Assembly (NCBI GenBank): GCA_008692225.1
Contig: VICG01000009.1
Span: 2,466,797-2,530,796, forward strand
Origin: Monilinia fructicola
Taxonomy: Eukaryota; Ascomycota; Leotiomycetes; Helotiales; Sclerotiniaceae
Direction: 5' to 3'
DNA length: 64,000 bases
Each line of letters opens with the position of its first letter. Within the stretch, counting starts at the first letter, position 1. This document shows positions 23,886-36,421 of this stretch, in pieces. The notes below the pieces were generated by a model, which saw only the letters and a list, made by a program, of their open reading frames with translations, made no database searches and was not told where the DNA came from. A program made the position numbers and the translations under genes.

Positions 23886-24204
23886 AAAAAAAGAATTATT
23901 AACTAAATATAATAAAGATTTTATTTATTTTAAAGAATAAACTTTTTTAAAATTTATAATTTGTTTTAAAATAATATATCTTATATTTAAATTTAAAATT
24001 TATTATATAATTTCAGTTTTCATTTTTAAAAATAAATTTCTTATATATTTGAATTTATATAGATAATATTAATAATTAATTTTTATAAATATTATATTTT
24101 TGATATAAGTTTTTTTAAGAATATTTTTTAATAAATAATAATAATAACAATAATACAAATCTATTTATTTATTATTTTATACGTTTATTTTTAAAATTAA
24201 GAAT

Positions 24205-24267
24205 AGGGTTAGGGTTAGGGTTAGGGTTAGGGTTAAGGCTAGGATAAGTTGAAGTTAGGGTTAGGGT

Positions 24268-24270
<3 letters not shown>
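24205..24270 (+). repeat. Interstitial telomere-like TTAGGG tract inside the transposon
   Basis: Five clean TTAGGG units at 24205-24235, then degenerate units (AAGGCTAGGATAAGTTGAAG), then two more TTAGGG units up to about 24270. The orientation is the same as the telomere at the right end of the window. Confidence 0.9.
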
Positions 24271-24480
<210 letters not shown>

Positions 24481-24612
24481 TAATGATAAACTTAGATTTT
24501 TAAGATAATCTTCATTTTCTAAGATAATCTTAGATTTTTAAGATAAACTTAGATTTTTAAGATAAACTTAGATTAAGTAATATAATTAATCATCAAATGA
24601 TCTATTATTATA

Positions 24613-24660
24613 TTTATTAATATATTAGTCATATTTCATTTATTAATATATTAGTCATAT
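24613..24660. repeat. Short direct duplication next to the right inverted repeat
   Basis: TTATTAATATATTAGTCATA occurs twice in a row (from about 24614 and from 24640). The second copy is the inner edge of the right inverted repeat. Confidence 0.8.
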
Positions 24661-24681
24661 ATTTATCGTTACAGGGATTTC

Positions 24682-24730
24682 GGCCTTCTAAGGCTTTATC
24701 CTTAACTTAAGGATAAAGCCTTAGAAGGCC
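24682..24730. repeat. 49-bp palindrome inside the right inverted repeat
   Basis: This has the same structure as 23112-23160, with the central base C at 24706. Position 7 is C instead of T (24688), and the opposite arm has G instead of A (24724), so pairing stays perfect. Confidence 0.95.
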
Positions 24731-24751
24731 AGACATCATATGCATGGGGTG

Positions 24752-24759
24752 CAATCGAA
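24752..24759. repeat. Right 8-bp target-site duplication
   Basis: CAATCGAA, identical to 23083-23090. Confidence 0.9.
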
Positions 24760-25801
24760 GGGTTAAAAAGTCTAAAGTCTAGCAGATACCACCACACTGC
24801 TATGATCTCCGCATAAGTTTTTCATAATTTTTTAACCAGCACTTCTTCCTCGAACCCTCCACTACATCTTCTTGCAAATACTGTTTTCCAAAGTGCACCA
24901 TTTCATTCCGTGGACGAGCACTTTTCTGTAATGGCAGTGAATCTTGAGTCTGTTGGGGTGAAGCTCTCTCTGTGAGTAGGTATTTCTAGTTGTACCTCGG
25001 CTGCCTTGCTTTTTTCACACGTGTAACTAACTAATATTTGTATTTCTTTCGAGGTATAATTCTTCTGGTAGTCGCCAAATCAATTTTAATTCTTCGCGCT
25101 ATGTTCTGAGGAATATATTCTAAGCACTTAGATCCCCCTTCTACGATTGCGCCTAATGGTTTGAATTATCTAGACTGCACTCCGCGTGGTCCATCTGAAT
25201 TGCTATACTTCCACTCCAAACATTGGAAATTCTTTCGAGCAGATCCCTTCGATTGAGAGATACTAGTGATTTCCAGATGGTCTTTCAATTATTTTTAGAA
25301 AATCTATTTAGTGCCTCTTGCAGAATCCAAGACAAGGTAAAAGAACAACATCCTCATCGGGTGACCAATGGTACATCTTGAGTTTTATAATGATACTACT
25401 GAAAGAAACTCTGGAGAAATTACACAATTCTGAACGAAATTTAGGGATCGACGTCTTTCGAGTATGAAATTGATAGCTATTTGCGATTCCATGGTGATCA
25501 CTAAGTTGTATACAGCGTGGAACATATTGAAGGTCCTTGAAGTCAAACGAGACCTAAGTTTCTTGGCGTGCTGTGAGGAAACCTGATAAATTTTCTTACA
25601 AGAAATCCCGAAAAAACGTCACCTTTCGTCGGATAACACCGGTGGCTAGCTCAGATTAATCTCACGAAGCATCGGGGCATTGTTCTAAAAATTTTTGTTT
25701 TCGAACCAGTGGCTCAGGATCATATTGTTTTTGCGAACAATAGTCATTTTTCTAACTAAACTTTTGAAAGAAGCCCCTCCTACCTAAGATATTGTCAAGA
25801 A

Positions 25802-28321
25802 ATGAGCACTAATATGAAACGTATTGGTGTGAACATGCAATCCTCCCGCAAAAAAACGGGTGGGCAACATGGTTATCACAGTTGGAAACGAGTCAGGAGA
25901 AACGGCGACACCATAGAAGTTTGTCATAGGCGTGGATTCTGGAACTTCATTTACTTCTGTGGCTTATTTCATCCATTCTATAAAAGAGAGATATCCCCGG
26001 GTCTTTCCGGAGCAGCTTTTGAGCATTAAGAATTGGCCAGGTGATATGAGTAGTGGCAATGCAAATGAAACTCGGCCTCAAGTGCCGCTCGAGATCGTAA
26101 GTCTATTAGGGATTCAACACCCATTCGGAATGTATGAAAACAAGATAGTAATCAGTTACGCAGTTGTACCCAACGGTTCCTTTGTCTAGAGAGCCGCCTC
26201 AAGATATAGATGAGAAAGATGGAACATTGGAAGAATTCGTATACATGGATCAACACCACCCATTGCCACACGTCCCAGAGTCGAAGAATGCGTCGCTTCA
26301 GGAACATATTGGGTTAGATGAAGATAGCTCCTCGGATTTCTTCTGGGGCTATCAGGTACACCACCAACAGTACGGGGAGAACATTCCCAGAAGCTCTCAA
26401 TTAAAGATCAAAAGATCCAAGTTGCAATTTGTTCAAACACCATATACAAGGGATGATCGTGTTGAGCTACTCCGCATTTTTAGAGGCTTGATACAAAACA
26501 AAATCATTGGCAGACATGGTTCAAAGTACAAAACTGATGAAAGAGATGTCCTGGACATTTTAACGGATATTCTGGTGAAAGCTTTACAACATACAAAGGA
26601 GCAGCTCATCCAGTTGCACAACTTTTCGCGTAGTTCTGTTGTCGAATTTGCCTTGACTGTACCAACAATACGGGGTTCTAATGCATCTCGAATTCTTCAA
26701 ACAGCCTCACAAACTTCGGCAAGAGTTGTAGAATTTGGAATTCTTCCGCAAAGACGGCAATGGTACCATACATTGTGTCGGAACCAGAAGCAGTTGCAAT
26801 TTATGTGCTAGCTGGTAAAGCTTCCGTACATGTATATTTATTCCATTCCCTTTGTATCCTCTTCTTTTCCTTTTCGACGAATTGAAAACAAATCCATACT
26901 CTATAGCCAGGTGAAACCTTCATTGTTGCCGATTGTGGGGAAGGCACTGTCGACATCGTCAAGCATGAGACTGGTACTGAGTATCCACTGAGACTAAGTG
27001 AAGAAAAAGTTTTACCAGGAGGTTAGGGTTAAATTGAGATGTATCCTCGCCATAATGCTGATGTATCACAGGAGACAATTGCAGGAGTAGTTATCTCAAT
27101 TGAGAAATAGAAGAAAATGCTCTTCGATACATTGCAAGACGAAAATTATTTACTTGATGTGTGGTCCGCCGGTGAATCTATGGAATCAATTGTTAATTTT
27201 TTCGATAACATAGTTTGAGGACAACTTTAAGAGACGCAAAGGTGTCACTACCCCTTTTGTTTTGAGAACTCGTCTTCATCTCCCTGGTCTGAAACAGAAT
27301 GCAGAGAAAAGGATTGATGATGGTTATATTGTCTTGATGAAATCTGTACGTTCCCTAAACTACACTCTACTTAAAGAAATCTCCCTGAAAATCACGCAAT
27401 GTACACAAAATGTATGGAAACAGACAAGATTGGGAAGATGTCTTTAATCCCCCCATTGAGCGTGTGAGGAACCTATGGCATACCCAGTAATGCGCTGCTA
27501 TCCAAAAGATTCTCAAAGTCAAGGCGAGTGCTCTAGAGCTCTAGAGCGCTGCGATGGTATTTATATTTGAGCAATGAGTTAACAAAGGTCCTAGAAATTC
27601 GTTCTGCTTGTAAAATTCGGAGCATCACGATCATTGCGATCATATGAACGAAACTACTTAACAGATAGATCAATTAGACCCGAGGTTGGTTGAGAAATTA
27701 AGCCAGGCAACGATGCTGCAGGATATGCGTAAGAACAATGTTCTTCCCTTCTTTTCTCAGGCTTAGCCACTGACTCGCAATCTGAATAGAGCCACAGCTG
27801 TATCTTGTGGCCCAGTCCTTGCCGCATTAGATAAAATCAATGGCCCAGCGCGAACGATGTTTCGGATGAAACAAGATATCCTCATGATTCTTTGGGGCAA
27901 GAGTACAACAAACGTTCAAAGTTTGTAAAGATCTCATGACATTATCTTATGAAGACATTCTTAGTTCCTTCAGAAGTTCCCACAGACTGAGTACCAGTCA
28001 TATCCTCTATCTGTTTACATTTATCTCCAGAATTATCCTCTATATCACTACCATGCCAATTTTCCGGTATTCAAATAGCTGGGTGACTCGAATTCGACAT
28101 GACTTTTCTCAAAACCAATAACCCGATCAAGTTAACAGATCGTGGACGTGAAGGAATAAGAATAGTTGAGCCGCTCTATCGTATCGAGCTTGATATCTTT
28201 GCTGAACTAAAAGGTATGCCATTAGAATTTTATGCCAAATATTGAACGGAGAAAGGTGCGGAGATTGTGAGCGAAGGGCAGATTTGTATCTTGGCAGCCT
28301 TCGCACCGGGCTGTGCATGAG
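25802..28321 (+). pseudogene. Decayed Hsp70-like (actin-fold ATPase) gene
   Basis: Fragments in correct family order match the fungal Hsp70-like ATPases. Phosphate-1 is KFVIGVDSGTSFTSVAYF at 25917-25970, then IKNWPGD and QVPLEIV, then a long exon at 26164-26770 (VEFALTVPTIRGSNASR). IVSEPEAVAIYVLAG lies at 26772-26815. A 96-bp intron (26815-26910) leads to phosphate-2 (GETFIVADCGEGTVDIV). Then come FEDNFKRRKGVTTPF and LHLPGLKQNA near 27213-27300, NRATAVSCGPVLAALDKING near 27790, and a C-terminal beta region (GREGIRIVEPLYRIELDIF near 28145). Breaks: a TAG just before KFVIG, a one-base slip before IVSEPEA, TAG and TAA after VLPGG, and further stops. Some may be unplaced introns, but several stops sit inside conserved blocks. 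In an intact state these proteins bind ATP and are implicated in stress or non-self responses in some fungi. It is divergent from the zinc-finger pseudogene, 425 bp away. Confidence 0.75.
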
Positions 28322-28647
28322 ACCATTGTCTCACCTTAACTTATGATGTCTATATATGGCATGGGCGGTAATTTTCAATGCTTTGTTCAATCATCAAGAG
28401 GAGCAATCAAAGCTTATCGCGTGAAGAGTAGGTCTTCTGGGGCTCAGGATTACGCGAGTCCGTAGCCATTGGTTTTGAGTTTAGATGGGGAGATCAGACC
28501 AGTACTAAACAGTATTCATATTCTACATAAAAGATGACACATACAGCTGATAAACAGAGACATCTCTAGGTTTTGAGTATGAATTACAAAATACCCCTAA
28601 ATCTTTCCACGCAAATCAAAATTTCACACCGCTCCTCCCAAATCCGC
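28322..28647. other. Spacer between the Hsp70-like remnant and the Myb-like gene
   Basis: No feature seen. It forms the convergent 3' flanks of both neighbours. Confidence 0.4.
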
Positions 28648-30205
28648 TCAAAGTCTCTTTCTCTTTGATGGGGGCTCGGATTCCCTTGTTCCCCTCTCCT
28701 CTAGTTCCTCAGTTTCTATTACATTCATTAAGACTCGGTGTAATTCCTCCGCATTATCACACCGTGAAAGTCGTTCGATCAAAGCAGTCTTTTTACCTTC
28801 GAGTGATGGTTCGAAAGAGGGGGTTCTCAATTCACTTAGTTCCCTTACACTCGTGGCAGAGATTGAACTTGAAACTTTTGGTGGCGCATTAAGGTCCATA
28901 GTCGAAGGTTCTGAGAGACCTGCTAGTTGGTCTTGATCTGTCAAATCATATTCCATCTTAATGATTGTGGTTCCACCATGATCGCTAACTTCTTTCTTGA
29001 TATGTTCTTTCTTGACACGTTCTTTCTTCACGGTAGCTTCGCTGGCAGCTTGGACATCTTCAAAGTCAGAATCATCATCCTCATCTTCCCATGCTTCTGC
29101 CAAAGCATGCATATTTTCTTCGCGAGTTGAAAGAGGCCTCTGTTTAACAACTTTCTTGCTTTTAACTTTCGGCTTTAGACCATTCTTTGAACCTTTCTTT
29201 TGCCACCTTGAGAGAGAGAGAGGGCCTCTGATTATATCTTGGTCATATTGATTCGGCAATTCTTCGGTTGGGACTCGCCTTGTACGACTGGCAAGTTTTC
29301 TCAACGCTTGGAACTTCTTCCTCAATTCAGGAATGTCCGCTCCAGGAGGATAGCTATCGCGTGCCAGTTTGTGTCCATTGCCCGCGTGAGTGAAAGTGTG
29401 CTTGAAGGTTTGGTAAACCGACCTCTGTGTTCGGTGAGGAAAGTATCTGCGTGTCATGGTTAGCTATCGACGAGACGGAACAATGATTGAATAGAAAATA
29501 TTCAAAGCTTAGTAAAAATTAGGCAAAAAGTGAAAAAAAAAATACGTACTCAGCTATTCGCGGCCATGATGCTTCCGTTGCATAGGCTACACCTAAAGCA
29601 ATGAGCTCCGTCTTAGTGAACATGGTGTCAGCTCTTCTCTTTTTCTCTAGTGGTATTGGTGTCTCTAAGGTTGAGAAGCCTGGTTCAGAGATGCTTGGTT
29701 CTAAATAATCATGGTGAAAGTCGGAATCATCAGAGTCGGAATGTTCAGCGTCTGAGCTCTCATCTTCATCCGATTTTTCGTCGCTTTTCTTGGCTTCTTC
29801 GCTTTCGTCTTGAGTTTTTGACCTCAATTTTCCTCCCGATCTTGTTGTGCGAGCCATGGTCAATTTTTCCGATGCAAGTTGCTCTCCGATGACTTCAAGT
29901 TGGCTCCCTATTACATCTGACCTTTCCAGAAAGTCGCGTTGCGTTCCCGCTCCAAGACTCTTGTGTGGTTTCGGAAGTATAGTTCTGAAAGATACCCCTT
30001 GAGAGGAACCACCGTCGCTAGCTGGGATCGTGCGACCAGAAGATAGGGTTTCAGACTCTAGAGTCGACAAAGAGGAGGTTGATAGGATTGTCGTGGAGTT
30101 TTTCTTGGAAAGACGCGTCTTGGATCCAGATACAGAATTTGGACCGGTATCAATGCCTTGATTATCCAAGTTTATTCGTACTGGAAGTCTTGGTATCTTG
30201 TCCAT
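28648..30205 (-). CDS. Myb/SANT-like nuclear protein, 491 aa
   Basis: Exon 1 is 29546-30205 and exon 2 is 28648-29463. An 82-bp GTATTT...TAG intron joins them in phase 0 to give 491 residues. Residues 1-190 are Ser/Thr-rich, with an acidic stretch (EEAKKSDEKSDEDESSDAEH). A helix-rich block at about 200-245 (TKTELIALGVAYATEASWPR, then IAEYLTMTRRYFPHRT) has the W..IA..L....FP-RT pattern of a Myb/SANT-like repeat and spans the splice site. The C-terminal half holds basic nuclear-signal clusters (KPKVKSKKVVKQR), a charged KKERVKKEHIKKE repeat and a basic tail (PPSKRKRL). It is probably a chromatin or DNA-binding protein. Orthology is unknown. A poly-T stretch follows the donor. The frame is intact. 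Confidence 0.75.
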
Positions 30206-31420
30206 GTTTATATGGGTACCAATCTAGGCTTATGGGTATGGCTGTAGTTTGTATAGCTGTAGTTTCTGTGAAGATCTAGTGTCGAGGAAGGTGGGGGGAG
30301 GTTAAGAAGAATACATATTGCCGAAATGGGAGTAGCCGAAGGCATTCACTTCCACAAACCACCAAGGCCGAGGCTACCCCTTCGGTATAGCTCTATGAAT
30401 CTCTAGTACAGTTAGCTTGAGTTCTTAATAAGTCAATAGGCATATTCATTACATATTTTGTTATTTTCGTACAATCAGTTGGTCCAAGTGTAGAAGTCGG
30501 TAGTAACAAGTGATACCACCAGCTTCACCAGCCTTCTGTGGTTCTGTAAAATAGAAAGCATTGAATTTTCCATCCACTTCCAGCAAAGATCTGAGTGAAG
30601 TTACGGATCTTTGTATGTTATTATAAGTTTCAAGATGGATAATTGCGCCCAGCGGTAGTCAGAAGGAACAAAGAATATAGTAATTTGTGGGAAGGTAAAG
30701 AAGAGTAAGGGGATTCAAAAGACGTCTCTAGAACCGTGACTATCAGGCTGTCTTCTCATAAATTCATATTTGATCTAATATAATATAATGTTCTTATGAA
30801 CAAAAATTGTCACTTTAAATGCATACCCTACCTACTGAAAAGTCTCTCCTACTTTATAGTCTCTCTTCACGTATCTGGCGGTCTAGAAAGATGGCAGTCA
30901 CATTGTCAAACATTGTTGTTTTGCAAGCACAAACTATTCTGGAAACATAGATTGGGAAATTGTAACCTGTCAGGTCATGCCACAAGCGTAGGTTTGGATT
31001 AGAATCTTCCACATTAATACAATAACAGGACCGGCAAATGTTGGACAAAACATAGAAACTCTAATGTATTCTAGTTCACATATGTTATGTTTTGACTTGC
31101 AAGGCAGATGATTGAAGAAGAAAACTATCACCCCATGAGAAAATGTAGATCACACATACACATGCACACAAACTTGCACACACCACATCCCCAAACAAAT
31201 AATTGTTTAAAATATTATTGGCAGTCACTGGGGTGTCAGGAATCTTCAGATTCAATAGCACACCTTCACTTCAATCTAGTTTATGCATCACATAGTGAAG
31301 ATTCATATTCAAAGGGAAAGTATTCAAACTATAAATGTATTACTTGTCCACATAACACAATGCCCAGCATCATATTATACACGATAACTTACGGATTGAC
31401 CTCGTAATAATCGCCTGCAT
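30206..31420. other. Intergenic region
   Basis: Promoter side of the Myb-like gene and 3' side of the small membrane-protein gene. Only short, unconvincing frames are present. I see no repeat or RNA gene. Confidence 0.4.
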
Positions 31421-31774
31421 TTATATCATTCCTGGAAATCTTCTGTCAGATATCTTTGCCCGTCCCGGTAGTGTTACCACCACTCTCCCTTGGCTCGAGC
31501 TCTGTAGCACATCTCCCATCTCAATATCTTTAGTTCTAGATCTTCCTGCCTCTTCCTGTGCTCTATTCCTTCGTCTTCTCACCATAGAGCCTGTAGCATC
31601 AAGTCCTTGGTGAAACCAGTTGCTAATATCTGTGCAACCAGGCGCCGTCTTATTGTTTTTGATCGTGAGATATACCCAGCGAGGAAAATAAACAAGGAAG
31701 ATGAAGAAGAAGATGAAGAAGAAGGTAACCAGGGTGAATACGACGATACTATCGCCCTTGTTTGAGAGACCCAT
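31421..31774 (-). CDS. Small single-pass membrane protein, 117 aa
   Basis: An intact frame of 117 codons. A short polar N-terminus (MGLSNKGDS) precedes one strong hydrophobic helix (residues ~10-30, IVVFTLVTFFFIFFFIFLVY). It continues with F-P-R-W-V-Y-L, a basic cluster (RRRRNRAQEEAGR) and D-I-E-M-G, and the tail is polar. There is no signal-peptide cleavage pattern, so it is probably a signal-anchor protein with its tail in the cytosol. It resembles the 130-aa protein at 44451-44843 in architecture and motifs. Function unknown. A GTG-repeat (CAC on the coding strand) lies just upstream. Confidence 0.6.
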   Translation of the reverse strand: MGLSNKGDSIVVFTLVTFFFIFFFIFLVYFPRWVYLTIKNNKTAPGCTDISNWFHQGLDATGSMVRRRRNRAQEEAGRSRTKDIEMGDVLQSSSQGRVVVTLPGRAKISDRRFPGMI

Positions 31775-34700
31775 TTTCGTGATGGTGGTGGTGGTGTAAC
31801 TGTGTTAGAATGGATCTTGTGTTGAAGAACTCAGTCGTTAGTAGAATGAGAAATTTATCGGTGACCTAGGTGTAAATTTCTAGATTGCAAGATGGAATCT
31901 TATAGACGCAGGTGAGCATTGTTCTGTTTTCTTTTGTGTGTTCAAAGAGTGTCTGTTTTCTTTGTCGCTAGCCTTTTGTTCAAAGAATCATCCTAACAAT
32001 TGCAACAAACAAGTTATTGTTTTGGCAACAAAGAAGTCTTTATGCATGTGATTGACTTCAAAAGACTACTGATAAACAGTTTCCTCTGGTGGGGCCATGG
32101 ATTTTGTTTGCATATTTGCAAATTATTTGATACTGACATTTCTAACATCTTTTTAGCACCACTTCCTACTCATTTGTTTATGCCTATTTACGTCATGAAA
32201 TAAGTAGAACTCGAGGATCCTTGAAGGATACTGCCAGTATAAATCTAATCTGAACTTTGTTCTTCCCATGCGTGATATTTGTTCAAGCTATAGGGGTAAC
32301 GCTTACACTCATAAGAACTGGAAGCGAATTCATATGCCCATTCTACTTTTTGGATGTTCATTAATTATCTCAAGTGTTTTTGAATCAAATCAGCAAATTG
32401 AGGCGCTGGAGGAATTCATCAAACTTGAGGATGATGATATGCTACAATTGGAGCTGTCACTTTGCCCATGGGAAGGGCTAGGCGGTTAGGATATTTGGGA
32501 TTATAAGGCGGCTTGGGATGATTGACGGTGGATAACTTTATGAGTGACATTGTGCCAATAGTTTTCAAATCATCAATGCAAGCATTAACTAACAAGATGA
32601 AAACTCAGCAGTTTGAACCATGGAGCTTTATACACGTAAGCAGTCAGTGTTAATTGAAAGACAGGTCGGAGAAAGTTGATGCTAGATCTTAGAGGTCTTT
32701 TGACCTTATAGTACTTTCCAAGTTCATGAAGTAGAGAGAAGATGAGGAAAACGCTCCAGCTTTGCCATTCGGCTAATAAGCACTCGAGTTGACGTGTCCG
32801 AGCTGAGTAAACTGAGTAAACTGAGGTCACTGTAACACAATACTGTTCTATATGAAGCAAAACATGATACAAGATTGTTAGGCTCCAATGCCTAGAGATA
32901 TGCTTTATCAAGTTCTCTCAAACATCTATATTCAATCAGAAATGATCAACGATATGACCTAAAGCATATTTAAGAGAGCGGGTACCACGGCTTCCAAGAC
33001 CGTAGATGATATCTTGGTGTTTATGGAACATGGAAAATGTTTCCGAGGAGTATCACTCTTGGATATTCCTTGCTTATCCAGAGAGTTATCTGTAGGAGCA
33101 TTGACGGACGTATCTTGTTGCTCTTGATGCTAAGTGAACGAAGGGAATTTAGTGAACCTCGGGCCAAGTGGATTACAGCAGTACGCTACTATCTATGTAT
33201 TTAAGTAGAGTTCACTGATGAAGGTGACACAATCTCATCACTCTCGCGATTCTTGACATTTATCTCAAGATTTCGTTCTCTTTTTGGGATACACTGCTAA
33301 GCTCTGTTGTTTTGGCGGGACAGTAATATTGTACATCCCGGGTCTGGAATATCATGAAGATTACAATATACAATCTCAAAACTCTAGAAACTGGTAGGAC
33401 TGAACTGAAGCGACTTATCTGCGAATGTGAGCCAGTTGGTATTCATAATACCAAGAGATTTATGGCTATTCGAGTACCAATGAACTTCAGCTTTTGTAAC
33501 TATCAGTTATGAATATAGTACAATTCTGATCCAAGATATTGACTTGGCCAGATGTAGAATAGCCGGTCAGGCGGGGGCTTAATAACCTTATACGAAAACA
33601 ATAAGTTTCCGCTTACGCGCTAATCAAGTGACTATGGATTGGCGAGCTCCTGAAATGCAGCATGGATATTCTATCAAAGTTGTTGATCTACCTTTATAAC
33701 ACCGAAGAACAACGTAGATAAGAGTTAAATTCATTAGAAACTTGGAAAAGATAATTGGAAAAATGTCAATTCAGATGGGGTAACTATGGCAGTAAGAAAT
33801 CCAACACATGCGCTTTCGGCGTTAGGTGATTGTATCGTAAAGATAATTCAATCCCAACTGGTAACTAACATTTTGCAGTGTTGCTTTCTTATGCAAATTA
33901 ACAGACTCATTTGTTCTAAAGGTTGTTGTCTTCTGCTCACCCGACAGATTTACCTTTTGCCATTGGGGTGTAAACCAACTTCTCATACCACGATCTTGAA
34001 TCCAGGACCTTATAAGAGCGGTATCGTATTTTCCCAACCCATTTTACGAGCTAATCACCAATCAACCATCTCACCGTGCAAGTTTTGGTCCCCGATTGAT
34101 TCCCCGATCGTCTTATTTCCCGAAATTGACAATTTCCAAACTTTCGGGACGATGGAACCACACCCAATGCAAACAATGTGACCTAGTTACTGCTTATCAT
34201 CAAAAGAGACGATGAGATGCAAGAATCAGAACACACATATCACAAAATAATACATTAAAATTAGCACTTGTTAAAGCTTGTAATTTTACTCGCCCTCAAC
34301 AAGACCCAAAATACAAGAGTGAGTCGAGTAATCGTTATCGCACACATGTCGCTCCCCACCGAGGCCATTTAAGCTAATAGGGCTATTGAATACTTGGACA
34401 GCCCTGCACATAGTATGCATGAATTGCATATGGTAGATTAATCTATAACCATGGTGGATGCCTGTCAACGGGTGCATCGGCAAGCCATGCAGCCACGAAC
34501 ATAGACCCGTGAGTCTTGCGGCCTTGACCAGAATTGAGAGAAGTCTAAGGTTCTAGCCAAGGGAAAATGGTGAAGATGCAATTAAAGCTATTGCTCTGTG
34601 GAGGAATTTAATGAATAAATCATGATCAATGAGAACCGCAGAACAGCCAAACAGAGAATACTTTCGGAAAAGAAACAAAGAATTTGGAAATATTTCAAGA

Positions 34701-36421
34701 GACAGTAAGATTGAAAGTAACCCTTGTTAGGTCTCTACCCTCAGCCTTATAACTGTCAATTTCAACGAACTATAGCAATCAGGGCATAATGGAAATCATG
34801 GCAGTGTAACAAAATTAAGCATGTGAAATACATACAAAATGCATGCATCATGACTTTCTCAACTTGGGTTTATACCGATAGGATAAGAGGTTCTCGGATA
34901 TCATGTTGACAATAAGTTTGGTCAACAAACTCAGGACATCTTAATGTTCAGATTTATGAAACATCACATTAATCAACACTGGGCTGTGTTTCCTGAGGTG
35001 ATAAGTTATTAATCAGTATAATGTATTTCATAAAGATAATTGGGTATGTCTATTCCACAAATTTTGAATTACCGAGAAATACATAGAATAAGATTATCCA
35101 CCAACTCATGCAGTTGGTAAATCTTTGCAATATCGAATGAGTAAGTCTGGCATAAGCACTGTTTCGGCCAGATACAAACGTAGAAGTTTCGTTGGATGTC
35201 AAAAGCATATAACCAACAATCATTCATGAGCCCACGTGGCAATCTCCCGAAATTTGTATGTTCCAACAAAAGTTTTGTTTGGGGTATTGCTAGTATTATA
35301 GGCCACCCGCACAGTTGAATCTATTATTTGGAAAGATTCTAGACCGGGTTCGAATTCTTTGGGAGTTTGAGAGGTCGCAGGAAAGGGGCAACCATACATA
35401 TCATAAAATATGAAAGCCATCTTTCGAATATTTGCTCAGCATCTCCAATTGCAAAATGTTGGTGCATTACAAGAACTTATATTGGAGAAAATGAAAGACC
35501 AACATATGAGAGTTTCATACATAGTAATGTTCTTTCTTTGCTTTCTCTTCTCTGCTACGGTATTGGATCTAATTGTTTCTCAAAACGGGCAACTTCCCGT
35601 TCTAAAACACAAGGATTTGATGAGCTAGATTGATACCGGCGGCAAACCTCATCTTCGGGACAAATGGACCAATCGTAGAATTTGTTTCTTTGGTGGACCA
35701 CAAACACAGCCTTCGCTTACCCCGGTTTACATGATCGATAGGCGGATTGATAGGCCCACATAATTAGACGCATGTCCCCCAAAACGTGGTGTTCTTATGA
35801 AACGACTAGACAAGCGAACTGCAACCGCTTGGTACTCATTTCGCAATTCAAAGCTCGTTCCTTTCTTATTATAAGCAACGTGTGGTTGGGTCGGGAATCG
35901 AGACAGCCTTATGGTGGATTTCGAGTGGATTGTGACAAGCGCGAGTGGGGTTGCCCAAGTAGTAGGCAGATCTCGAATCTATAGGCGCTGGCCATGGGGG
36001 AATAGGTAGGCTTTGTAATGGGTTACACGATGATACCAGGTCTGGATATATGTAACCCTTCATCCTCCTTCTCGGAATCTGAAGAATTCATACCATTCAC
36101 ACAATCATTCTTTGTATACCATATTATATAATAACATAACCTTACAACTATCCTTAAAGTTTTTTTTGATTCACTGTATCATCACGACCACAAAGATTAT
36201 ACGAAACTCTCATTGTCATTGACGAATTTTCCCCAAATCATACCAACGTGAATTTACACTTCACCAAAGGATAGCCAAGGCACAGGAACATAATCCTATT
36301 CATTCTTGACATATCTCTCCTTTAGCTAGAGATCCATACCAGTATTTCTTTCTCTGCCCCATAATTGTAAGTAACTTCTGAGTAATATAGTATTGCAAAG
36401 ACTGACATAAAGTAGTTAATC
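31775..36421. other. 4.6-kb region with no convincing gene
   Basis: All frames are short and frequently interrupted. The longest (33786-34181 plus, 131 codons; 35410-35628 plus) have no recognisable domain, and neighbouring frames do not chain together. I see no tandem repeat or inverted-repeat element. It may hold long regulatory DNA, unrecognised small genes or old decayed sequence. Confidence 0.4.

Noticed and set aside
27529..27546. Perfect 18-bp palindrome GCTCTAGAGCTCTAGAGC
   Set aside because: Short, single copy, inside the Hsp70-like remnant; no partner or flanking duplication.
33786..34181. 131-codon plus-strand frame
   Set aside because: Irregular composition with many Cys/Pro/Thr scattered, no chaining frames and no domain; not supported as a gene.
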